Origin: Myxocyprinus asiaticus
Taxonomy: Eukaryota > Chordata > Actinopteri > Cypriniformes > Catostomidae
Assembly (NCBI RefSeq): GCF_019703515.2
Contig: NC_059346.1
Span: forward strand, 14,415,001-14,479,000
Length of the DNA stretch: 64,000 nt
Direction: 5' to 3'
A program made the translations under genes and the position numbers. Under the pieces are notes generated by a model, which did no database searches, was not told the origin of the DNA, and saw only the letters and a list, made by a program, of their open reading frames with translations. This document shows positions 46,176 through 56,992 of this stretch, piece after piece (the first letter of the stretch is position 1; every line of letters begins with the position of its first letter).

Positions 46176-47065
46176 TTAAAACAACACAGAAATCCCAGCT
46201 CTGAACTTACTCTAGGTGTTTGCTTGGAGCTTTCCATCATGGCTGTCTGTCTGTGACAGAGTCTCGCTAGCATTCAGGAGACTGTCTGCATCCCATATTT
46301 CAGACAGTTTTCTCGTTAAAAGGGCTGAATATGCCTGAAGGAAGACAAAGCACTAAACTCTAAGGGTTGTTTAAAGGGAGTTTAAGGTGCTCTTCCTCCA
46401 CACCATTTCGTTTGTGCAGTCTGTCAGAAACCTGGAGCACTTCAGTTTGACACAAACTGAGAAAGCATGACGGCTGTGCTATTATATACGCACATAATCT
46501 CCATCCTTCAATCGTTTATTATTATTTTTTTTCCACACTCCATCCATACATATATCCATATTTCTCACAAATCACATTGCAGCCTCTATTTAGTTGAGAG
46601 AGAAAGCAAGAGATGGAGAGACGGATGGATCGAGATCCATTTGTCCATTTTACACCTCTCAGAATTTTCGTTCTACGTCTCTCCCTTCTAAAATAATAGT
46701 TTCAACCCATACAAAACATCACTGAACCCTTTTTGCCTGAATTTATTACGCTCCCCTCACCTGCCTGTAAATGGAAAACCAGCAATGCACTGAAACACAC
46801 ACACACACTTGTACTGACGCTGAAAGTTCCACCCTGCGCACTTTATTCGATCTGATTTCACAGGTTAATTACATTGTTTTGTTGGGATGTTTTTAAGTTT
46901 ATTCAGACAAACAAATAATGCTCATCATTTCGCAGATAATTAAATGGACCTCGACTAAATGAACGCCCCCCTCCTGCACTTACCCTCCGTTTCTAATGAA
47001 AAAGGGCTCATCTTCACTATGTTCAAGTGTTCTTCACTTTGACAAGTGTCATTTTAAAAAACATT

Positions 47066-47079
47066 GTTGTTATGGCAAC
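47066..47079. promoter_or_regulatory. RFX X-box-like site
   Basis: GTTGTTATGGCAAC fits the RFX X-box palindrome (GTNRCC, short spacer, RGYAAC) with one mismatch in the left half-site. Function is inference from motif only. Confidence 0.35.
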
Positions 47080-47731
47080 GGCAGGCACATTACAGTTAAT
47101 TCACGAATTGCTAACTGGAGCTCTGATTGTTCAAAATTACCTCAGGGACGTGGTTAACCCTTCAGATCATGCGGCCCATTAGTCGCTACTGCTCATAAAG
47201 GCCTCTAATTGAGCACAATGCTCTTTAAATTCGCTTCTTCCCCCCTCCTTTTTCTCCCATTTTCTACTGGTCCCCTTGCATCCCAAAGCCCCATCAAGCA
47301 GTTTGTAATCAAGAGGCGGTTGCCATGGTGATTAATCGTTGCCTTTTCTGTCAGCAGTTTTTAGAGAGATGGGGTTTGATGTTTGTTTGTTAATGAGCTG
47401 GTAAACAATAGGACTGGAGTCCTTTTTGTAATCACCTTTATGGATTTTTCTGCGAAAGGCTCCATCGCTTAGACTAAACCCACACTGTATCTGAGAGAAG
47501 AGGATGATGGACAAATCTGATTTACAGAATAAACAATAGACTTAGACTTTGTGGACACAATTTCACAAGATTCTATTCATTTTCAGGACATTTGCAGGAC
47601 TATTGTCTTAATCAACTTTTCTTTTCTTTTTTCCCACGAAAGTATTGGGGCTGTGTTTATTTTTGGCCTTTTTGCATCTATTATGGTAACAGACAGTCAA
47701 TATATAACAGGAAGTGATGGGGAGAATAGGA

Positions 47732-49027
47732 GGGGGCCTGTTTATACCTGGTATTAAGATGCGTTTTAGGCAATCCGATCAATCATCACAAGTGGACAGG
47801 TAAGACACATCACCATTTACACCTGGTCGTAATATGCGTTTCATTTGGCCACTTTCATTTGGAGTTATTTTAGTGGAGTACCTTTACTACATGAGCTTCA
47901 GGTGTGTGTAGACATTTCGTAAATTTTTTGCATTTTCAGATTTTCTGCTTGGATAATTATTTCCTGTTAAATTTTCAAATAACTGGAAAAGTTAAAAAAT
48001 TCTTGTTTTAGCGCAGCGGTTGATTGACAGTGTTACTGTTCAAATGGATGAGCGTTTACTAGGCTTGGAATCTATGTCTTTTTCACACATCGATAATCAG
48101 AAAATTTTTCTGATGATTATCGATATATTTCGAGATTTTTTCAGATATAAATAGGGCTACCCATTGCACAGTTGTCTGTGTTTTCAAACATATTTCTCAA
48201 CAAAACATTGCTAAAGTGTAAACGGCAGGGTAAATTAAAGAAGGTTTCACACCGGAAGTATCTGGCAGACGACATGGCATGTTCTAAAATTCGAAACAAT
48301 TTTTTTCTGTGAAGGAACATACACAGTGCATAGTTTTCCATTAAATTCGAAACAAATCATTATCAAAAGCCAAAGATTATTAACTCTAGCCATCGATGGA
48401 TGATATATTGTATATATGCATCTTTCATTTAGCCTACACAATGTATTTTCAGTTACAGTTATGTCTTTTTGTGGTTTGACAACTTGAATGACATACATAC
48501 ATAGAAATTGCATAATAATTTCTAATCATTCAGTTTGCACAGTTAAACGAGTTTCATACACTATCCTGCAAACTCATGAACTAAAAAAAAACCTGCTTGA
48601 CATTTGTGTGTATGCATCCTGTGCAAGGAGCTCTAAAATACCCATCAAATGTTATGATACCTGTGCCTTGCATCCTGCTTCAGTAAATGTTATATCACCC
48701 CCTTGTGGTCTCCCAATGCTATTATGCCAGACATTCGACAGAAACCCAACTAAGTTCATTGGAAAGCATGCAAATTAGGCTTCTAATTAAAAGTTTTTAA
48801 ATGTTAATATTTTGATGGTTCAAAAATATGTAGATAAAATAATGTGCCAATCTATAATCGATATATCAGTATTTTATGACATACCTAGCGTTTACTCTAT
48901 GAACCCAATGTGGTTGAAGTGGACAAATCTCAAAATGTTTTGGATGCCGTTTACACATGTCTTTAGCCTCATCCCATTTAAAAAAGATAGCTCAAAATGC
49001 ATCTAAATACCAGGTGTAAACAGGGCC
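47732..49027. mobile_element. TIR transposon of the CAGGTGTAAACAGGGCC family, with nested insert
   Basis: The left end GGGCCTGTTTATACCTGGTA and right end ACCAGGTGTAAACAGGGCC are inverted repeats. A short copy of the family lies at 12476-12842. Length is 1.3 kb, inflated by an internal block (48061-48886) flanked by a 10-bp direct repeat. No transposase frame recognised. Confidence 0.7.
48061..48886. mobile_element. Putative insertion inside the TIR transposon
   Basis: AGCGTTTACT occurs at 48051-48060 and again at 48887-48896, directly flanking this block. The block begins AGG and ends CCT with weakly inverted ends (aggcttggaatctatgtc versus aggtatgtcat in reverse complement) and contains 'cgataatcag' / 'cgatatatca' motifs near both sides. 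Class not assigned. Confidence 0.45.
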
Positions 49028-49289
49028 AGACTCAGGAATTGTCTCAAGCCAGATTCAAAAGCACGAGCACCATAACTCAATGTGTCAAAAGCATATGCAC
49101 CAACAACTAGGCCATTAAACTGACAGTGATAGTATTGTTTAAACAAAAAATACAGTGCAAATCTATGTACTAAAATGTCCACAATTTTGTTTTAGGCCAG
49201 AAACATTCTTTATGTGCAGTTGTTGGCTGACATAACTCAAAGTAGTTTATGATGTCAATGTATCTCACCTCGGTTCATAGCTTCATGTA
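49028..49289. other. Unclassified sequence
   Basis: Nothing recognised between the TIR transposon and the LINE. Confidence 0.35.
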
Positions 49290-49310
49290 ATCCACCCACT
49301 CCTTAAACAC

Positions 49311-50040
49311 ATGCTTCTGTGTCGACCATTCTGGCTACCGAGGGAATTCACAGCGGTTATTATCACAGCTGTGTACATCCCGCCACAAGCCAACACAGAC
49401 CGGGCACTCAAGGAACTGTATGGGAGTATAAGCAAGCAGGAAACCACACACCCTGAGGCTGCGTTCATTGTGACCGGGGACTTTAACAAAGCCAACTTCA
49501 AGTCAATGGCACCGAAATACTACCAACACATCAGTTTCAACACACGAGGGGACCGGGTTTTGGAATATTGCTACTCTCCCTTCCGGGATGGCTACAAATC
49601 CCTCCCCTGCCCACCATTTGGCAAATCGGACCACTCTTCCGTTCTGCTTCTGCCCGCTTACAGACAGAAACTGAAACAGGAAGCACCCACCCTCAGAACA
49701 ATCCAGTGCTGGTCAGACCAATCAGATTCTACGCTACAAGACTGTTTTGATCACGCAGACTGGGAGATGTTCCAGTCCACCTCTGATGACGACATCGAGC
49801 TTTACACTGATAGCGTAACATGTTTCATCAGAAAGTGCGTAGAGGATGTTTTTCCGACCAAAACAATACGGATCTACCCCAACCAGAAACCTTGGATTAA
49901 TAGCGCGGCACTTGATGCGCAGACCTCCACTTTTAATTCCAGGAATGCGGAGGAGCATAAACAAGCCAGTTGTGCCCTCCGCAAAACTGTCAGAGCAGCC
50001 AGTACAGGAATGAGATTGAAGGACAGTTTAACACCACCAA
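49311..50040 (+). pseudogene. LINE endonuclease domain, partial
   Basis: The frame (open 49311-50108, true LINE reading lost near 50030) carries the C-terminal two thirds of an exonuclease/endonuclease/phosphatase-type domain that nicks target DNA. The motif TGDFNKANF is at residues 55-63 and GKSDHSS, with the catalytic His, at 104-110. The N-terminal catalytic residues are absent because the copy is truncated. A linker rich in W and D (CWSDQSDSTLQDCFDH) follows, as in L2 elements. Confidence 0.82.
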
Positions 50041-51010
50041 CTCTAGAAGCATGTGGCAGGGAATTAATATCATCATGGACTTTAAAGGGAATAAAAACTC
50101 CGCCATGAACACCGCTGCCTCTCTCCCGGATGAGCTAAATACTTTTTATGCTTGTTTCGAGGGAAATAATACCGCCCTCGCGGAGAGAGCTCTCGTGGCC
50201 AAAGCTACAGAGGTTAGTTTACTCTCCGTCTCTGTAGCGGATGTAAACCGATCCTTCCGACGGGTGAATATCCGTAAAGCCGTGGGTCCAGGCGGCATTC
50301 CGGGCTGCGTCATCAGAGCGTGCGCGAACCAACTGGCTGGTGTTTTTACGGACATTTTCAACCTTTCCCTCTCCTTGTCTGTGGTCCCCACATGCTTCAA
50401 AACGTCCACCAATGTGCCTGTACCAAAGCAATCCAAAATCACTTGCTTAAATGACTGGCGTCCTGTTGCTCTGACCCCCATCATCAGCAAATGCTTTGAG
50501 AGACTAATCAGAGATTACATCTGCTCTGTGCTTCCTCCATCACTGGACCCATTGCAGTTTGCTTACCGTAACAATCGCTCCACTTATGATGCCATTGCAT
50601 CTACACTACACACTGTTCTCTCCCACCTGGAAAAAAGGAACACTTATTTGAGAATGCTGTTTGAAGACTACAGCTCAACATTCAACACCATAGTGCTCTC
50701 CAAGCTTGATGTGAAACTCCGGGCTCTGGGCTTAAACAGCTCGCTGTGCAGCTGGAACCTGGACTTCCTCTCAAGCAGACGCCAGGTGGTTAGAACGGGC
50801 AATAACATCTCCTCATCACTGACCCTCAACACTGGAGCCCCACAGGGCTGTGTTCTCAGCCCACTCCTGTATTCCCTGTACACACATGACTGTGTGGCAA
50901 CACATAGCTCCAATGCCATCATTAAGTTTGTTGATGATATGACAGTTGTAGGTCTGATCACTGACAATGATGAAACAGCCTACAGAGAGGAGGTGCACAC
51001 TCTGACATGC
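50030..51010 (+). pseudogene. LINE reverse transcriptase
   Basis: The frame open from 49970 to 51205 encodes the RT core between about 50030 and 51010. Recognisable pieces are GPGGIPGCVIRAC (fingers), NDWRPVALTPIISKCFER, QFAYRNNRST, FEDYSSTFNT with the first catalytic Asp, APQGCVLSPLLYSLY, and FVDDMTVVG with the catalytic Asp pair (residues 320-323). The box is FVDD rather than the FADD usual in this clade. A one-base loss just after TCWCQ shifts the frame near 51010. Confidence 0.85.
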
Positions 51011-51594
51011 TGGTGTCAGAGCACAACCTCTCCCTCAACGTCAGCAAGACAAATGAGCTTGTGGTGGACTTCAGGAGAAGAGAAAGAGAACACAGCCCCA
51101 TCACCATCAATGGAGCAGCAGTGGAGAGAGTCAGCAGCTTCAAGTTCCTCAGTGTCCACATCACTGAGGAACTCACATGGTCTGTCTACACTGAGGCCGT
51201 TGTGAACAAGGCTCATCAGTGCCTCTTCTTCCTGAGACAGCTGAGGAAGTTTGGAATGAACCACCACATCCTCACACGGTTCTACACCAGCACTGTAGAG
51301 AGCATCCTGACTGGCTGCATCTCCGTCTGGTACGGCAATAGCACCGCCCACAACCACAAAGCCCTACAAGGGGTGGTGCGAACTGCCAGACACATCATCG
51401 GAGGTGAGCTTCCCTCCCTCCTGGACATATATACCAGGCAGTGTGTAAAAAAGCTCGGAGGATCATCAGAGACTCCATCCACTCTAGCCATGGGCTTCTC
51501 TCACTGCTACCATCAGGCAGGTGGTATCGAAGCATCAGGACCCGCACCAGCTGACTTCATGACAGCTTCTTCCCCCAAGCAGTCAGACTTTTGA
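51007..51594 (+). pseudogene. LINE C-terminal region
   Basis: Continues the LINE protein in a new frame: HNLSLNVSKTNELVVDFRR, then FLRQLRKFGM and SVWYGNSTAHNHKALQGV, the conserved region downstream of RT in L2-type elements. Another shift near 51440 moves the last part (RIIRDSIHSSHGLLSLLPSG) into a third frame, which ends in the 3' UTR at about 51600. Confidence 0.8.
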
Positions 51595-52292
51595 ACTCTT
51601 GATCTCTCACGATCAATATACATCAGCACTGTACTTTATTAATCTTATTATCTCACACTGGACTGTCATAAATTATATTCTCTCTTAACAACACACTGGC
51701 AACTGACTATCAACCGACAGCCTGAATGTCAATACAGTACAATATAACCGTCTGTACATTTTATATATACTATATATACTATTTTTTATTGTATAATGTG
51801 TATTCTATATTGTGTGTATTGTGTACTGTACAATGTATGTTATTATTTGTATATTGTGTTGTGTGTAATTATGTGTATATTAGATTTTAAATTGTGTTGT
51901 GTAAATCTGAAGTTTATTGTAAATTTGTCAATATTAAATGTTATTGTAAAGAATGTCTCATCACCGTCATGACTGCTATGTTGCTCGGAACTGCACCTAA
52001 GAATTTCACACCTATTGCACTTGTGTATATGGTTGTGTGACAATAAAAGTGATTTGATTTGATTTGATGTGATTTGATTTGGATAGCGCCCCTTGTGCCA
52101 AAACTGAGACCTCCATTTCTTTAAGTGAATTGCATCTGAACACATTTCAGATCGTAAATATGTGTGAAATCAAGATTGTGTAGCTAGAATCATTTGCATT
52201 AATAACTGTTTTGAACCATAGGAATCATTCAAGGAACTTTTTGTAATGACAAAAACAGGCATATAGGAACTGATGTCACAATCAGGCACGCC

Positions 52293-52294
<2 letters not shown>

Positions 52295-52342
<48 letters not shown>

Positions 52343-52344
52343 TG

Positions 52345-52376
<32 letters not shown>
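52295..52376. repeat. (GT)n(GA)n compound microsatellite
   Basis: About 46 bp GT, a short T-rich joint, then about 28 bp GA. Confidence 0.97.
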
Positions 52377-52380
<4 letters not shown>

Positions 52381-52533
52381 TTGAAGCACACACAGCTCAA
52401 AGGCCAGGGAGGCAATCTGAGAACTTCACAAGCACAGAATAAAATTGCCTTGAACCCAGAGGTGCAGGGAAAGAGCAATTTGTGTTCCATCTGTTCGGGT
52501 ACTACCTATTAAGGACATGGGCACTCTATGCCT

Positions 52534-52536
<3 letters not shown>

Positions 52537-52564
<28 letters not shown>
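52537..52564. repeat. (GA)n microsatellite
   Basis: About 28 bp of GA. Confidence 0.96.
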
Positions 52565-52568
<4 letters not shown>

Positions 52569-53353
52569 CAAATCCAATTATTTCAGTGTAATACCACACT
52601 TTTCATTTTGAGGGGCAGAACATCTTTGTTTAGTTAATGTTGTTGTTTTTGTTGTTGTTTTCTTAAAGACCAAGCCTCTGTCATGCTCTAGACAGGAAAT
52701 CCTCTCACACTCAGGATTATAGTGCACAGGGAATACAGTATAGTTCACGAATAAACTGTCTGCTCAGTCGCCATACACAAAACATGGAACTGGAGGAGAG
52801 AGACACAAATGAATAGAGAGACGCAGTCTTTAGTATCGTTCTTAAACCTTGGTAACTGCCCTCCCAAACAGAATTTTAAGGTTAACGATCTATCGAGTTT
52901 TAAATCAACAAAACCAACGTTCCTACCCTAAACCTTAAACCTAACAATTAGTGTCAGAAAACGTTAATGCAAGATAATAATCACTCTGGACCCCACTCAC
53001 CCAGCCCACTACCTTTTTGAACTGTTGCCTTCTGGCCGACGCTTCAGAGCTCTGAGCACCAGAACTGTCGGGAACAGGAACAGTTTTTTCCCTCAGGCTA
53101 TCCATCTCGTGAACAGTTAAAATTGCCCCATTGAGTAATAATTATGTGCAATACACAGTTTATTCTTTTTATATTTATCCAACACATCCAACCTCTTCTG
53201 CCATTACATTCCCTTGTATCTGTATATAACAGATTTGTTTTAGATTTGCACTACATATGTGTATGTGTGTATGTGTACGTATGCATGTGTGTATATATAT
53301 ATGCATATATGTGTATGTATGTATGTATGTATGTGTATGTGTGTGTGTGTATG

Positions 53354-53356
<3 letters not shown>

Positions 53357-53444
<88 letters not shown>

Positions 53445-53469
53445 GTATATATATATGTATATGTATATA

Positions 53470-53537
<68 letters not shown>
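53357..53537. repeat. Very long (TA)n microsatellite with TGTA variants
   Basis: About 180 bp, flanked on the left by (TG/TA)-rich sequence from 53255. A continuation occurs after the MITE at about 53998-54033. Open frames here (Tyr-Ile repeats) are artefacts. Confidence 0.97.
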
Positions 53538-53546
<9 letters not shown>

Positions 53547-53548
53547 TA

Positions 53549-53993
53549 CCGGTCAAAAGTTTTGAAACACTTGACTGAAAAAATCTTTTGATCTGAAGGC
53601 GTATGCTTAAATGTTTGAAATTAGTTTTGTAGACAAAAATATAATTGTGCCACCATATTAATTAATTTCATTATAAAACTAAAATTTAATAAAAAAATTG
53701 ATGACTTGGACCAAATAATAAAGAAAAGCAGCCAATAAGTGCCCAACATAGATGGGAAGAGTACATGTCTGCAAATTCTAGGCAAAGGGAAACTACTTTG
53801 AAGATGCTAAAATATAACACAGTTTTGATTTAATTGGATTTTGTTTAGTCACAACATAATTCCCATAGTTCCATTTATGTTATTCCATAGTTGTGATGAC
53901 TTTTCTATTATTCTAAAATGTGAAAAAAAATAAAAAAAAAAATAAAAAAAATTATAATAAAGAATGAGTAAGTGTTTCAAAACTTTTGACCGG
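53549..53993. mobile_element. Tc1/mariner-type MITE inserted in the microsatellite
   Basis: Inverted termini CCGGTCAAAAGTTTTGAAAC (left) and GTTTCAAAACTTTTGACCGG (right) match perfectly. TA lies at 53547-53548 and at 53994-53995, the expected target duplication. Length is 445 bp, AT-rich interior, no transposase. Confidence 0.88.
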
Positions 53994-53996
53994 TAT

Positions 53997-54034
<38 letters not shown>

Positions 54035-54277
54035 CTCATTGTCTTATTGTGTATTCTATATATACTTTATTTTCTATTCAATTTTTCTATTCAAAAATGT
54101 ATTATTATTATTTTATTTTATTCAATTTTTTTATTTTTTATTTTTTTTATTTTTTTTATTATTATCTATGTCTTGTTGTTGTTTTTGTATTGTTGTGCTT
54201 TGGAAGCTCCTGTCACCAAGACAAATTTCTTGTATGTGTAAGCATACTTGGCAATAAAGCTGATTCTGATTCTGATT

Positions 54278-54700
54278 AAAAAAAAACGCAATTGCTGAAG
54301 CATCCACTCATTTTGTAGTGTTTCTTTGACACTTTCTGACCATGTGTCTGCTCTTCAGGAGTCGTACCCCAGTCCTTTGCATCGCAAGTGCAATGCTCTG
54401 ATTTTTTAGCTACCATGCAATTTGATCTCATTCGAACAAGCTTGTAAATGTAGTTGGTAATGTAATGCAAACATTAAAATATATGACATTACAAGTCATG
54501 CGCTGTTGTATAAGGAAATGGGGTGAAAAGTAAGAGTTAATAAACTGACAATCTGGCCTTTTACTCGTTATTTGTGTAAAAGTAAATAAAAGTGATAGTT
54601 GTTTATTTCACCAGGAAACTGCCTCGATACGTACAACAAGCCATGTAAAAATGACTTGGAATAGTAATGTGATTCTATGAGACCCGGTTGAATCTAATGA
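54278..54700. other. Unclassified sequence
   Basis: Nothing recognised. Confidence 0.35.
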
Positions 54701-54708
54701 TTTGATAC

Positions 54709-56215
54709 CAGTGGCGTATCCAGGACATTTTTACTGTGGTGGCCAAGATGGGGCACAGACCTAGTGTGGGGTGGCGATACTAGGAGAACCTTTATGAATG
54801 GCACATGATCAAAATGTGTAAATATCGCATTGCTTTGCTTCAACATCTACACATGTAGAATAAATGAATTCTTAAACTCATGTTAGCATTCACTGAATTG
54901 TTTGTATTCAATATCAGACTGTTGTTTTGACATTTGACAGTTTTCTATTCCTGTTCTATTTCAACCTATTACAGTTTCTGGAAATCTCTGGTTATTTTAA
55001 CAAAACATCCATTTTTAAATCAGTAATTGTTTAGGAAAAGTCAGTTACACATTTTTAAGAGCTATTCTCATTGTAGAGAATTAATCTGCGTATAACATCA
55101 GGTATACTGTATAATCATAAAAAAATACAAGTACAGGTGATAACTGATTGAGGCGCAATTCAATCAATCATTCAATCAATTATTCATTCATTTATTAGCT
55201 ATAACTGCACTGTCCAGCTGAAATATTGTTAAATTGGGTACAAATCAGTGTGTGAAATTGTCTACGAGGGCTTATAGGTGTCTGTCTGGAAACCCCAAAA
55301 TTGCAGATTGAGCTCTGAATACAGTAAAAAACAAAACTCTATTTACAGTGTCTACTCAGGTTTATTTTCCACATGTTCTGATAGCTTCAATTACTTTGAA
55401 TATTACCAAATAAAATAGTTAGTCAAATCATTTGCGGCATTTAAGTGCAATTTGCCATAAATAAATAAATAAATAACATAAATAACTCATGTAAAGATTT
55501 AAAGTACAGTCATAGCACAAACACACAGGTTAGCCATATATATAACTTTAGCTATTGAACATATACATCTGTAAAACGCTTTACACACCTCCATCATTAA
55601 ATCAGAAAACATGGCATTTCATATTTCATGTCAATATCAAGATAACATGCTGAATGTGGTGTAGGGTCTAGCTTACTCTTTAACCTAGCTACTGTAACAA
55701 TGAAAAAATATTTTCACATTCACATGGAAATTCTGGATAAATTAAACGTTAGATTAGATGAACATACCTCTCAAATAACAGCTTTATTTTTGACCACAAA
55801 TCGACGTCGTCAACTCATTGGAAGTTGGAGGTAGACGCTAGCTCGTGTCAGCTTCGTGCTTCTGACTGACCATTATACTCCAGACCTGGCGCCCGCTGCC
55901 CGCGACCTGCGGCACCTGCCTGGCCACCCGCGGCCTGCCCCTCCCCCCCACTGATCAAAGATCAGCTCACACAGCTTCAGTCCCACCACTACTATAATGG
56001 TCAGAAATATAAAACTGACCCTGGGTCAGTGTGGCTCTAAATCAACAAATGACCTGAGACGTCATCTTTGATTGACAGGTGTTTCTAATGGTTCTTCGTT
56101 CTTGTGTTGATGAACATGATGAACTACCAATCAGTTCTGGGGTGGCCACAGGGCGGCCAGTGAGATTTCAGGGGTGGCCCAGGCCACCACAGGCCACCCC
56201 CTAAAATCGCCACTG
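54709..56215. mobile_element. Non-autonomous hAT element, complete
   Basis: The left terminus CAGTGGCGTATCC and the right terminus in reverse complement CAGTGGCGATTTT are hAT-style. The 8 bases outside are identical on both sides: TTTGATAC at 54701-54708 and 56216-56223. Length is 1507 bp. No transposase domain or long frame, so it was mobilised in trans. Sub-terminal 'gtggcc' / 'ggccac' repeats near both ends are candidate transposase-binding sites. Confidence 0.9.
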
Positions 56216-56223
56216 TTTGATAC

Positions 56224-56992
56224 TCTAATAAACAAAATACACTCCTCACAAAAACACTGGGTAAAACAATACAGTTTTAATAGATTTAACGATTTTTTAT
56301 TAAATACTTTTTGTTGCTGAATGAGTTATAAGTAGGCCTATATTTATAATAAAAAATGTTCTCACCTTTTTTCACCTAGCTCATCGCAATGCATTTATGT
56401 CTTATTGTGACTATGGGATTGCCTTATATGTGAAGGATGCATGCGATGCCTTAGAATTTGGCAAAAAAAAAAAAAAAAAAAGTACCTAAAAAGACAACTT
56501 AATTATGCACAATTATGCTGCCTGCCTTTAGGTTTGAAGAGCACATATGATGCCTTAAGATTTAGGGTAGGGAGGTAGGTTTTGTTGATTTAAAACTCGA
56601 TAGAGCATTCACTTTCAAAACCTGTTTTAAACCTCATTTCATTCACTTTTAGCACCACACCGTGGACATTTCAACTCGGTACTGCCACGATTTGCGTTAT
56701 GAACCATGTAATATTTTTTTTTTGAAACCAGACTAGTTAGTTTAGCAACAAGCTACCTCCAAACTCTATTGAAATCAATTGTGAGTCGAGTCTACCATGT
56801 GCTTTGCCTGAAGAGAGCTATTTGTATGACCTACAGTTGCAATCGAAACTGACAGTAAGAATTTACAAAGGTAAGCTTTTATGATGACCCAGAATTTTTA
56901 AACTTTACATCTATATCAGTTGAGTGACACATTCAAAGTCATAGTGTGAATATATAACCTAATATTTCTAAATAACAGGATTTTTTTTAAAT
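56224..56992. other. Unclassified AT-rich sequence
   Basis: Poly-A at 56463-56480. A stretch 'ctacagttgcaatcgaaact' at about 56831-56850 resembles the outer end of the Tc1 element that follows. Confidence 0.35.

Larger units (their letters stand above)
45968..47731. other. Unique region, possible regulatory DNA
   Basis: No gene. GATA repeat at 46053-46071 and (ATT)n at 46141-46175. From about 46720 to 47520 the DNA is non-repetitive, with several TAAT(T) homeodomain-type cores (for example ATTAATCG and CTAATTGAGC) and two RFX X-box-like sites. It reads like a conserved non-coding block, but conservation cannot be judged here. Confidence 0.4.
49290..52080 (+). mobile_element. L2-clade LINE, 5'-truncated
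   Basis: A non-LTR retrotransposon copy of 2.8 kb. It begins within the apurinic endonuclease domain, continues through reverse transcriptase and the C-terminal region, and ends in a 3' UTR closing with 'gtgacaataaaagtgatttg' and (TTTGA)n-type repeats. Truncation at the 5' end is normal for LINE insertion. The endonuclease/RT style and the 3' tail point to the L2 (CR1-related) clade common in fish. Frameshifts near 50030, 51010 and 51440 show it is inactive, although long frames survive, so it is not very old. Confidence 0.88.
52081..52984. other. Unclassified sequence with microsatellites
   Basis: (GT)n at 52295-52340, (GA)n at 52349-52376 and (GA)n at 52537-52564. No gene. Confidence 0.5.
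52985..54277 (+). mobile_element. LINE 3' end (L2/CR1-like), interrupted
   Basis: The left part (52985-53160) encodes a relic of a LINE C-terminus (CCLLADASE and FSLRLSIS fit the usual end of the protein). The right part ends with 'caagacaaatttcttgta', 'cttggcaataaagctgattc' and repeated 'tgattc', a typical 3' tail of fish L2-type LINEs. The middle has been replaced by a large AT microsatellite and a MITE. Confidence 0.65.

Noticed and set aside
49283..49501. Minus-strand open frames over the LINE
   Set aside because: Shadows of the plus-strand endonuclease and RT frames.
53144..53591. Overlapping open frames on both strands rich in Tyr-Ile, Val-Cys and His-Thr repeats
   Set aside because: They are translations of the (TA)n/(TG)n microsatellite, not proteins.
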